Part shown: positions 51,507 to 61,525 of the stretch, piece after piece
Layout of the letters: each line of letters begins with the position of its first letter
How positions within the stretch are numbered: the first letter of the stretch is position 1
Source: Gracilaria gracilis
Lineage: Eukaryota > Rhodophyta > Florideophyceae > Gracilariales > Gracilariaceae
NCBI GenBank assembly: GCA_030374805.1
Contig: JARGSG010000030.1
Span: forward strand, 1 to 64,000
Length of the DNA: 64,000 nucleotides
Direction of reading: 5' to 3'
Position numbers and translations under genes: made by a program
Notes under the pieces: generated by a model
What the model saw: the letters and a program-made list of their open reading frames with translations, nothing else
What the model was told of the DNA's origin: nothing
Databases searched by the model: none

Positions 51507-52914
51507 CGCGAGGGGAAGGAGTTGGTGTGATGTTGAACTGGTCTATGATGATGACGGGGGAAGGAAGCAGCTCCAGCTGGATCGAGAGCGAGTCTTGTTA
51601 ACGCGATGTGGAGACGAGTTGGCATGGAGGCCAACTGTTGCCGTGGCACAAATCTGTAATTTCTAATTATTCTACTTCACTGTTTTTTTAAGGTGCACTA
51701 CCAAGGGTATCTACTTGGGTAACAATTGGACAACCAAAAATTTTCTGCACCGGTAGAGATCTAGAACCGTCCTGAGAATCTTCCCACTAGCATTCCACAC
51801 CAATATTGAATACAATTATGCCCCTCCCTGCCAGGGAGTCCCTGGGCTTTTAGGCCAAAGCTAGTCATCAGATAGCACTAAGGTTCTTCGGGAAAAATCA
51901 ATGTAGATAGTCAATTCACTTCTTGGAAATAACTTCGTATTGGATTCTGCATCTTCAGCGGTCCAAGTGCTTCCCCGTTCTATCTGTGTTTCCTTCCCTT
52001 CTCTTGGTAACTCCTGATGTGCAGCAGTTTACTTTGGAAAGACTTACAAGCCGCCTTCCCGTGAGATGTTAAATGGAAAGACGAAGACGTTTTTCATCTG
52101 CCCCTGAAGTGAAGACAGATATATAACACAATATCGTTTAGTATAGCATAAACGAGAACACAAATCATAACAGAATTCAAGCAACCGTCAGCAGAAATGG
52201 GCTGGAAGCGCAAAAACACCTAAAATGAAGCGTATATGACTGGCCTGGTATATGGGCATCTGCACTTCAAAACAGAACATCAGTGCATATCTTGGAAGCA
52301 AGCTCTTTTACGTACGGAGATTTGACGATATCCTTCCCTTCGCCACGCGAGCCTTGGAGTGTATTTATTCACATGTCGATTTACTGGCAAATAGAAATAA
52401 ATAGAAGAATAAGTACATATTTTGTGATACAGGTTATGTTTACCCAAGCGCAATCATCTTCTCATGAAATGCATAAATAGAGCACTTCAATTATTGTTGA
52501 TGACCTTAGCAGCTTCTGATTTCAAAGCGTCTCTTTATTGTTTTGGAAGAAATTCTTCAACATTGTTCCTGTATTAGAACGTTGTAGCTTAAACGTTACT
52601 ATAGCTTTTATTGTCAAACGATAGCTCTTTCTTGAGAACGTTTGTACATTTAGATGTAACGTCTGCCTTCATGTAGTGCAAGACTTCACTACATAAACAC
52701 CGCGACCAATGAGTATGGCAAGAGCTCGGCTAGACTCAACGCACGACCGACTTTCACGTTCAGATACCACCCTATCGTATTACAGCTCCTGTTCCAAAAT
52801 GTCAGGCTTGGTGGTAAGGTTTTGGAGAACTCCACTAAGTTTTTATGTCAACTACCTTCCCCGGGAGGGTAATCTGGTGCATGGGGCTAATGTGGTGCAC
52901 TTACCCCAGTTGGG
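51507..52914. other. Intergenic region, no gene recognised
   Basis: This region is moderately AT-rich with stops in all frames; the few ORFs of up to 100 codons show no domain. The HECT gene promoter must lie at its left end. The region ends at the target duplication of the Tc1 element. Confidence 0.45.
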
Positions 52915-54468
52915 TACAGTGAGCGAAATCCTTATACGACACCCCAGCTATTTGTCCGTTGCTTGCACATTCTTCGTAGCTGAGGCTTCAAAGTTTGTGG
53001 ACTGGACGAGAGTATAAAACAGAATAAAACAAAAGCAGAAAAAGCCAAAAAGCTTTAGCAAAATAAAATATATCCTCTAGAAGGTTATTGAAGGGGTGAA
53101 ATTACTATACGACAGGTGGACAACTTTGACACACTGGCCACGTTACAATGACTCTAGTAGTCTGTTTTCATTCCCTGTCTTTCTAAGACAGACGCACAAC
53201 GCCTTTTCATACTTTGTACAAGGTTGTAACACGTGTTACGGTCTATCTTGTTCCACTCCGACACAACACATTCCACCAACTCTTCCACCGATGAAAACTG
53301 TCTCGCATCGGCATAAACACGCCTTGCAAGCAAGCCCCAAAGGTTCTCAATTGGATTCAAATCCGGGCTTCTTGCAGGCCAATCCATAACTTCGATATTC
53401 TTTGATAAAAACCAGTCCTTAGTAAACTTAGAAGTGTGAATAGCTGCATTATCTTGCTGAAATTCCCAACCCCCTACCATAGTCCTAGCTACAAAAGGTA
53501 GCAAATATTTCTCCAGTGTACTGACATAATTCTTCAAGTCTTGATTGCCGTGTAGTATAGCCAATTTTCCAACACCGGTCTCCATAAAGCAGCCCAAAAC
53601 CACTACACCACCTCCTCCTTTTTGTCTTTTTGACATTACTCTTTATTCCTTGCGTATATCATGCCAATAGTAGGCAAACCCGTCCGGACCATCGAAATTA
53701 AATTTCTTCTCATCCGAAAAGACAACTCGACTCCAATCAACTGGTGCCCATGCATGCCTTTTTCTGGCCCAATTTAAGCCGTGAACTTTGTGGTGTTGTT
53801 GGAGAGGAGGCACCATCTTGATCTTCATATGTTTCAGATATGATGTCTTGGATAAAATTTGCTGCACACGTCTCTTAGATATTGGCAGTTTAAGGGCAGT
53901 TTGTAGCTGGGATGCCGATTGGTGGTCTTTAGTTGCCTCCCTTACTAGCAAACGCCGGGCTGTGGCGGAGAGTTTTGTGCCTTTTGTAGAAGTTTTGTTT
54001 TTTCCATAGGCTGCGGGGTCTCTTAGGTAACGGGTAATGACATCTCTACTGCGTTTCATATTGTTTGAGATTGCTGAAACGGAAAGACCAGTGGCCTTAA
54101 ATGCTTCTATTTGGCCTTTTTCTTTGTCGGTCAAGAATTTTCTTTTCGGCATATTGGATGTGTCTGAAACAAATTGACTACGCGTAAATGCTTCTGATGG
54201 ACTGAGTAATGGTGCTTAAGGGTTTCTAGTTTGCTACTAATAACTGTACTGCGTCTGGGAAGTGAATCTGTCGTATAACGACTTCGCTGAGTGAGGTAGT
54301 CGTTTGGTTCTTGCGCGAAAATTTGATCGCTTTGGGACATGGAACAAGACTGCTTTTATTCGTTTTTATGTAACGTATTGCTTATGTGAAGCACTGATTG
54401 TAAGCTGAAGTACAATCGCATGTGCGGGCAAAAATCTGGGGTGTCGTATAGCCATTTCGCGCACTGTA
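52915..54468 (-). mobile_element. Tc1-like DNA transposon with terminal inverted repeats and TA duplication
   Basis: Inverted ends starting CAGTG lie at 52917-52947 and 54436-54466 and match at about 27 of 31 bases. Both contain TATACGACACCCCAG. Each is flanked by TA (52915-52916 and 54467-54468), the duplication made by Tc1/mariner elements. The element is 1550 bases long with a single transposase on the minus strand. It looks whole at its ends and is a relatively young insertion. Confidence 0.85.
53154..54152 (-). pseudogene. Tc1 transposase (DD34E), one in-frame stop
   Basis: The transposase starts with MPKRKFLTDKEKGQIEAFK at the ATG at 54152. A helix-turn-helix (LSVSAISNNMKRSRDVITRYL) and a second DNA-binding helix set (SKRRVQQIL) follow. 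The catalytic residues are Asp in VVFSDEKKFNF, Asp in QQDNAAIHTS, and Glu in SPDLNPIENLW, with exactly 34 residues between the last two. The frame is whole except for one TAA near 53640, after HDIRKE and before RVMSKRQKGGGG; family members usually have Pro there. Total length is about 330 residues, normal for Tc1. One change separates it from an intact gene, so it decayed recently or the stop is an allele or error. Confidence 0.88.
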
Positions 54469-54782
54469 ATTGAATTCCGAGTATACCTTGATAGCCTCCA
54501 ATCCCCGTCAGGAGCACTTGGCTTCCTTTGCTTGAACTTCCCGCACACCTCCGGCACAATTCAGAGTAGTACTACACTCATTACCGTCTTCAATTTAAGT
54601 AAACTAGCAGACACATTACGTTATCATCTTTATATCATGCCGTCTTTGACAATCTTTTTACAGAGGCTGCGCTGTTCTGCCACACGTTCTATGGCACCCT
54701 GAGAACACTTAACTCATCGCCCTGACAGTCGCAATCGTTACCATGCCACCCAAACCAACACACCATCATAGCGACGGCGTCA
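54469..54782. other. Short spacer between Tc1 and pogo-like elements
   Basis: No gene. It probably includes the 5' UTR and end sequence of the pogo-like element. I could not match an inverted repeat to the far side. Confidence 0.35.
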
Positions 54783-56957
54783 ATGCGTTGTCAGACAATA
54801 AAACGCAAATCCAGAGAGCACAACAAAAACATTATACGAAAACAACGACACCAAGCCGTTTTTCTACTCAAAGAGAAGACGTCCTACCGCACCATTCATC
54901 GGGCTACTGGATTATCAATGGGAACTATCGGAAGGCTTAAGTCGAGCCTTGATTTGGCAGATAGAGAGAACGTAGAATAGGACCATTTTTCATACGACCT
55001 TAAACGCGGTCGCAAACTAGTGCTGTCATTTCTCGAAGAAAGAGCCGTCATAGAACGCCTCTAAGAATGCGAAAGGCATGGGTTTCTAGTTTCCAAGGAA
55101 TCACTGAAGTCAATTGCAGCGGATGTGGAAAACGACGACAGAGAGGGGTTTACCAACAAATATCCATCTGAAGACTGGGTTCGCTCCTTTCGGTCTCGCC
55201 ATCGAGACATAACATTCCGCAAGATGGAATCTCGCGCAGGAGCTAAGATAGCTGCCGGAAAGCCTGATTACGTTAAGACATTTGTCGCGGCGCTCAAGTT
55301 ATGCGAGAACCAGAACCCTGGTATTCTTGACGATCCACGAAACATATCGAATATGGATGAGACTCAGGTGACCATCAATATGACAGAGACGCAAAAGGGT
55401 TTTGTTTCTGCTAACAACCATCATGGGAGGCAGAAAATGAGCTGTGATTCGCAAGGAAGGCATCTAACGGCTGTGGTGATTCCATCTGCGGCAGGCGAGG
55501 ATCTTCCTCCGTTTTTCATTTTTGCTGGCGCAAACAACATGGACCGATGGTATAGTCCGCTGTCGGCTCAAGACTTCAAAGACGACGCTGGGGTTCCACA
55601 TTGGTTGACAGAGAAGAACTGGTTCCCGCATGACGCATTTGTCACATGCAGCCCAAGCGGTTCAATGACCAAGGAACTCATACCGTTTGTGATTGACCAT
55701 ATCACGACACATGCTGAGAATTATTCGAAAGAGAGGAAATTGCTTCTCCTCTTGGACGGGCACAAATCCAGGAACGGCCATGTTTGGTTGTCAAAGGCAA
55801 AGGCAGCCAATATAGAGGTGATCCAAAGTCCTGCGAATACGTCGCACTTTCTACAAGCATGTGACCAGTCGATAAACAAACAATTCAAGGCTGCCATACG
55901 GAAGACGTTCAATGCATTGGGACAATTGTCATTTCTTGACTTCGGTGATATGGGCACAAAGCTCAAGCTTGGCGTCGCCGGCTTTAAATCGTTGACAGAA
56001 GATGTGATAACCAACGCGTTTGAAGCTGTAGGACTCTGGCCTATGGATTTTTGGTTTTTGCGATGGGCGGAAGAGAAGTGGACTGGTGTCCGTACTCCAG
56101 AAACCGAGGCCGAACGTCGGTCCGTCCGTATTGAAATTCAAAACCAATGGAAAGAGATGCTGAAGGTTGTGCGTGAACGACGAGATATCACCTTCAAGAT
56201 TGACCGCTTGGAGAACATAATCACAGCTGGGCACAGCAGGGTAAACTACATTCTTGAACGCCGCACGTCCACGAAAATGAAAGTTTCGAAACACCCAGCT
56301 GATTTCTATGATCGCACGACCATATGTCGGGGGGCTCCGGCAGTGTATCTGACTCATGGTCAGCTCATTCAGAAGCGCAAGGAGTCCCAAGAAGCCGCAG
56401 CTGCAGAAAAAATGCGCAAGGCCGAGCAAAAGAAAGCAGCAGCACTTCGGAAAGGGAAAGAAGCTGAAGAGAAAGAAAGACGAAAGGTTGAGCTTGCTGC
56501 CAAGAAACGAAAGGTGGCTGAAGAGAGGAAGCGCCACAAGGAGGAAAGTTTGATCAAAAAGCAGAAACGACAGGAGGAGAGGGCCAAGAAGAAGGACCTG
56601 CGAGCTTCCGTGGGTCGCAATAGCGATGCCGCAAAGTCCCAGAAAACCAAGACTGATATGTCAACCCCGTTGGCCCCACGCAACGCACGTGCATGCAGCA
56701 TGATAGTGCCGTCTGCTGATGGAGACATTGGAGGAGAACAAAGCGGGAACGATGGCGGAAAGGAGAATGAGTGTCCTGTACCAGCAGTGCATGTTCGACA
56801 AAACGCAAAAGTATGCGAAGCGATGGAGAGTCTCGCAGATGCTGGGGTTGATTTTAGCAAGAATGAACGCAGTGAAGAGGATAGCAAGGCCGCTAACAGT
56901 TTGCTTGAGCTTTGTGGCAACCGGGCAAAGAGGCGCGCAGCTCGGCATATGATGTGA
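54783..56957 (+). pseudogene. Pogo/Jerky-like DDE transposase with two in-frame stops
   Basis: One frame runs from ATG 54783 to 56957, interrupted by TAG at 54978-54980 and TAA at 55062-55064. The N-terminus has a Psq/CENP-B-type helix-turn-helix (SYRTIHRATGLSMGTIGRL). The DDE domain has Asp in SNMDETQV, Asp in LLLLDGHKSRNG, and Asp in FLQACDQSIN, with 35 residues between the last two. DD35D is typical of pogo and Jerky families. The last ~200 residues include a long Lys/Arg/Glu coiled coil (about 56380-56600) and a basic end (GNRAKRRAARHMM), longer than usual for the family. The downstream 610-residue frame is intact, so a shortened protein lacking the DNA-binding part remains encodable. The element's ends were not found. 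Confidence 0.82.
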
Positions 56958-57218
56958 AGTGGCCATGGCCGCAGGCAAACACGTTTGGAGTTGCGAAAGC
57001 GGCAATGATAGAGACTGTTGCCGAAAAGCGGCGCTGCACCACATTGAACCCGTTTTGGGCAAAATGGTAGGTGTTGAGGAGAGTGTTTTCACACCGCCGC
57101 CGCCGTCGCGAGCTTTGTTCTTGCGGTCGCGCAACGTCCTTGCGATATGGGACATCCGAAGGGCTCCTATTGGGCTAGATTGGTTTTTAAAATAAAGCTC
57201 TGTGCTTCACGTTATCTC

Positions 57219-57719
57219 TTATTGAAGAAAAGGCTGCACCACAATACCCGCCCGAGGAAGGTATATCCTGCAAAAGGGGTAGTAAAGTGGACTCCAAAAA
57301 TTGGGCAATATCTGAAAATTTTGTCTTTCACAACTGTGGAGCAAGTAGCATTTCGGTGACGCGGTGGTAGCATCATCATCGATGCTCAAAGCTCGCTTGT
57401 TTGCCTCATGCTTGTAATCAAGAATTTCGTGATCTAGAAGATGCTGTGCGTCTCCTTCTTTACCTTTCGCAGCGGCTATTGGGCCGTTGTTGCCATTTGC
57501 TTCAGCAACAGATGATATGGTAACTTTCTTGGCCATTTCATTTATGTTCTTGGCAACATTGAATATGTTCTCCGGTGTAACCTTTGACATATACATACGG
57601 CGCCACGCCATTCTATATTTGTTTTTGTCGTTCATTACTACAGCGTTCGGTGCATGCCGCATGCAGGAGTTTTTCGCAACAGCTGCGCAAGTTTTTTCTA
57701 AGGTTTTTTGTTTTTGCAT
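57219..57719 (-). CDS. Hypothetical protein, possibly longer with one in-frame stop
   Basis: This frame of 166 codons starts at ATG 57719. Its first ~120 residues look like a real soluble protein (RMAWRRMYMSKVTPENIFNVAKNINEMAKK); the last part near 57219-57340 looks less protein-like. The same frame is open upstream to about 58010, broken by one TAA near 57724. It reads there NDRWWSTTEAIVISTFLDT, then a Pro/Ser/Thr-rich linker, so a ~260-residue gene with one stop is possible. No family is recognised. It lies downstream of the pogo-like transposase on the opposite strand and may belong to a transposon or be a host relic. Confidence 0.3.
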   Translation of the reverse strand: MQKQKTLEKTCAAVAKNSCMRHAPNAVVMNDKNKYRMAWRRMYMSKVTPENIFNVAKNINEMAKKVTISSVAEANGNNGPIAAAKGKEGDAQHLLDHEILDYKHEANKRALSIDDDATTASPKCYLLHSCERQNFQILPNFWSPLYYPFCRIYLPRAGIVVQPFLQ

Positions 57720-58017
57720 CGGAGCTTAAAGTGCTATGAGCTCAAAAATCACACACGTCTTTTCCACTTTGTTCATTACAAAGCGCTTAGGGATGGCTTT
57801 GGAAGAACTGGGACGTGCGGTCTTCGGCATTAACGAATTTGTAGATGGATCATTTGAGCTTGGGGTTTGGCTTGGGGTTTGGGGGGATGGAACGACCTTT
57901 GATTCGTTGTTTACTATGACTGGAATAGCGATGAAATTAGATGCAATGGTGTCGAGGAAGGTGGAAATGACGATGGCCTCCGTCGTCGACCACCATCGAT
58001 CATTGGCGAATGCATGA

Positions 58018-58964
58018 GGCCTAAAACAAGGGTTTTAAGTGACACGTTTTACTCGAACGGTAGGAAATACGGTGTGATTCTTTCCCTTTTTTCAAAATAA
58101 ACGTAGAACCATGAGTGTTAATTAAACATGATACAACGCCAAAGTCGTCCTTTTGTCGAAGAGAAGGGTTAAAATGTCGCAATTAAAAACCCCTAATGAC
58201 TAACGAGGCCTTTTCGCTTCCTTACACTGACTCCTTTTGAACTAGATTTGTTGCACATCGAGAGCCCCAAGATAGCAGAGACGCAATACATTATCCAGAT
58301 GTTTGTGTGATTTAGAGTTGCATTGCGACAGGGAGCTCACTAGAAATATCGTTTTTCATGTCTGTATGTCTATTTTGCTGAACATACAAAGGTAAACTGC
58401 CGCCAGAAATTATAAGAAATTTGTCATGGAATTAACTCTTTTGGGAGGAGCCGCTTATATCTAGTGTGATAGACATAAGGTTTGACTCTGATTGGGCAAG
58501 TACGGAAATCATTTGACACCAAGATGCCACTTGGTAGCTTCGCTTATGTCTATCTCAATAGAAATAAGCGAAGCGTTTTCAATGGCTATGAAGTCCATCG
58601 GTATCGCATGAACCAGTAATTACGGCTATTATGGGCTCTCTTCTGCTCCAGTAAAATTTGTTGCCTCAAGAAGTATGCGTACAATGCATTCCTAGTTCTT
58701 CACCGATCTGTTTGCACAATCTTGTGATCGCGATCTTTGCTTGGGAATTTGTTCAATTGTTACGTGTCCAAGAAAGGACATAAACTCGGGGGGCAGTTCC
58801 AAAAGCGTTTACGTATCCGCCAAAGGCCATAGCCACTTCACTTGATGGAACCGTCTTCTCCCGTTCCGGCACAATTTATTTATCCGTGGAAGGAGTTTGA
58901 GTTCAAACCCTAATGCTTCCCTTTTGAAGCGAAAAACGTGTTTTCTGTCTCAGAAATATTGAAC
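58018..58964. other. Intergenic region with a strong hairpin
   Basis: No gene. It contains the hairpin at 58537-58574 and short AT-rich stretches. The 5' end of the piggyBac-like element should lie here, but I did not find a TTAA-flanked inverted end. Confidence 0.4.
58537..58574. other. 17-bp stem hairpin
   Basis: GCTTCGCTTATGTCTAT (58537-58553) pairs with 58558-58574 with one mismatch around a four-base loop. It could be a cruciform, part of a small inverted-repeat element, or an RNA hairpin. A related TAGTGTGATAGACATAAGG sequence lies about 70 bases upstream. Confidence 0.6.
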
Positions 58965-60914
58965 ATGACGGGTTACAAACCTCTGCTACAAATTGAGGTA
59001 AACAATAAAGAAGCCTCTCCCGACTATCCGCCTTTAGAATGCAATTTTGAGAACGCAGGTGAGATTTTATGGGACAATACTGACCATGAAGATTTCCTTG
59101 TGACTGCGCTAGGTAACAAAGAAGAATCAAAATTGTACGAGAAAATAAAATATTGTGAGAAGTGGCGCAAACGCAGTGGTTTGCACTTGGCTAAAAATGC
59201 GCTAGTACGAAGGTCTTATGCTCACAAAAAAGAACTTGGCTTGTTTCTATTGTTCCTGAACAGCTCATTTTTCAATTGCGTGCGCATTTGGACTAGCAAA
59301 GAGCTTATAAAGCGGGGAAGGAGATCAAAGCCTCTTTGCATGGACGAGCTTATGGCATATATTGGATTGGAATCAGCAACATCAGTGCATCAAATGAATC
59401 GCTTGAAGGACTACTGATGCTCTTCCGATCTACTGCGCATACAATTTTTTAGGACGGTGATGGGAAGAGATGCTTTTCTAGCCATTCGAGCAGCTCTTCG
59501 CATATACCCCGTCTATTAACATGACGTTGCCCTTGCTGGCCCACTTTGGCACAACAGACAACTTTTTGAACACTACGCCAGAAATGCAGCGACCCTTGCT
59601 GTCCCTGTGGGGGTGAGCACGCTGGATGAAAACACCGTGCGGTGTAAGGGGCGCACCCGAGGTCGTTCATATACGAAATCCAAACCTGTCAAGTTCGGCA
59701 TTCGATTTTATGCGGTCGTGGGGTGGTCGCACGCATATTTGCATAGTTTGGAAGAAAATGAGTCGGGTAATTCATCGGGCCAAAGCCCATTCCAGCGCTA
59801 CACAAATGTGTTCCGGACCCTCCGTGGCGCGGTACACCGCAAGGTAGACGGGAGCCTGTTATCAAAATCCTTTACTTCGGCGCTATGGTGCACACATATT
59901 GCACACCAAACCCAGCTACATCCATCACCTGAGGAGGGCCGGCTGATCGTGATGGAAAATTTCCACACACGGCATGTCCTCGCACGGAACTTGTGTCTGT
60001 TGACAAACGGAGAATGTAAGGTATTGGGCGCCGTTCGTTTCAACAACGTTGACGGAATAAATAGGCCCGCTCTGAAAGAGGCGATTACACAGCTGAAGCA
60101 TGCCCAGAGAGGAGATTGGCTTTTAGTTCAAGTGTTTGAGAGAAGCAAGGCTGAAAATGCTCCAAAATCTGTTGCCAGAAACGCTGGCTTTATCGTGTTC
60201 AAAGATCGTGCTGTCGTAATCTTCTACACTGACGAACTGGCGGATACACCTTCTCTACGCATTCAAAACCCAGACGACCATGCTGTGAAATGTGTCCATG
60301 GGCTGGGTCCTTTAGAGCGTTGGACAGGTGGGGAATCATTGAGCCGTACAATACTGCAGGTCCCTGCAGTCATTGTGGCGTACAATCTTTTTATGAATGG
60401 AGTTGATAGGTTTGATCAACGAAGGTCTACGTCCGCGACATTTAGGGAGGAACGCAGAGTCCCGATGAGCTTGTTGACATTTACTCTGGATGCTAGTATT
60501 ATAAATGCACACGCATTGCTTCATTCAATAACGGAGAAGAGCAGTGCAATTGTTGATGTTCGCCAAATAAAGCATCGAATCATTCAACAACTCGTGGCTG
60601 AGCACATCAAGTATAATCAGAAACGTGCGGCACTTAAAATCCTCTCCCCTGCAGCAAATACCGCCATGCAACTTGAGGCTTCCGGGAGCAGCACCCAAAA
60701 ATAAACGCACATTCTGTTGGAAACGGAAGGTCGGAAGAGCGTAAACTGCCTCTTGTGCAGTCTTTCCGTATCGAAGAGGCACGGGAGGTACACGATGTAC
60801 TCCTGCAGTGCATGCAGGCAGGGCTTCCATGTAAATTGCTTCTCCTTTTACCACAACAAAAACACCTTGCAAAACACCCGTCTCGATCTCCATAAATCCA
60901 TCGTTTCTGCATAA
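58965..60914 (+). pseudogene. piggyBac-like transposase with C-terminal Cys-rich domain, three in-frame stops
   Basis: A single frame from ATG 58965 to 60914 is broken by TGA at 59415-59417, TAA at 59517-59519 and TAA at 60702-60704, with no frameshift. N-terminal helices are followed by RTVMGRDAFLAIRAAL, typical before the catalytic core. The first Asp is in STLDENTVRCKGR. The second core block is IVMENFHTRHVLARNL, where Glu stands in the usual Asp position (codon 59955-59957). The third is in NLFMNGVDRFDQ. After the last stop comes a zinc-binding tail (CLLC...CSACRQGFHVNCFSFYH), as in piggyBac C-terminal Cys-rich domains, which bind the element ends. The length of about 650 residues fits the family. 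The Asp-to-Glu change would reduce or abolish catalysis. Confidence 0.8.
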
Positions 60915-61024
60915 TTATTACTATCATCTAAAGGCCACCGTCGAAGACGAAATGAGGTTACGACAACATTCGCCACAGCCAAAGTGTTACACAAGGAATA
61001 AAATCACTCCGTCTTGAATCCCAT

Positions 61025-61525
61025 TTAAGCCTCACTAGCGTCTGGCCATACTGTCCTTATTCCTTCCAGAGCGCATTGCGGCAGTCGCACCCTGTTGCGC
61101 GCACCTCGAAAGCCGTAGCGCTCATATATATAAGCTTTGTATGCATGCTTGCGCCCTATGTTGTTTTCACTTCGAGTTGTGCCAATAAAAGGATACTCGG
61201 AAGCGATTTTGGAAACTACGGATGCCTCAAAATGAAGCCGGTAGCACGGAGTGCCGCCACACTTTTGGCAAGCCACGGCTTCATTGGCCGTGGTGACGCT
61301 TGGAATAGTGGTAACCATCTGATTACTTTGAATGCCTGTGATAGCCTTATTAGTTGAACCAGTCTCATTCACTATTTGCAACTCTTGTTTGTTTTTGAGT
61401 ACTTTAGCAGCATCTTTGGCGGGAGTGAGCAGAATCGGTGCGGGTTTGGTGCCGCCCGACACAATATGTCGTACCTCTCTGTGCTCAGATTCAAAATCCC
61501 GCCTTTCGGTATCGGAATTGTTCAT
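61025..61525 (-). CDS. P2X7-tail-like domain ORF beside the piggyBac element
   Basis: From ATG 61525 the frame gives 166 residues. The first ~70 are polar (NNSDTERRDFESEHREV). Then come VACQKCGGTPC, a helix (LHFEASVVSKIASEYP), and NNIGRKHAYKAYIYERYGFRGARNRVRLPQCALEGIRTVWP. The last block matches the ending of the intracellular domain of P2X7 receptors (an R-x-Y/A-Y-x-x-Y ... R-x-I/L-P-x-C ... IR-x-x-Y/W/F-P pattern). That zinc domain is also found in many transposon-borne or orphan proteins outside animals. There is no membrane segment, so this is not a receptor. It converges on the piggyBac transposase, 110 bases away. Whether it is a passenger gene or a host gene is unknown. Confidence 0.5.
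   Translation of the reverse strand: MNNSDTERRDFESEHREVRHIVSGGTKPAPILLTPAKDAAKVLKNKQELQIVNETGSTNKAITGIQSNQMVTTIPSVTTANEAVACQKCGGTPCYRLHFEASVVSKIASEYPFIGTTRSENNIGRKHAYKAYIYERYGFRGARNRVRLPQCALEGIRTVWPDASEA

Noticed and set aside
54783-60914. Non-standard genetic code to explain in-frame stops
   Set aside because: Host genes of up to 1141 codons have no internal TAA, TAG or TGA and end with them normally.
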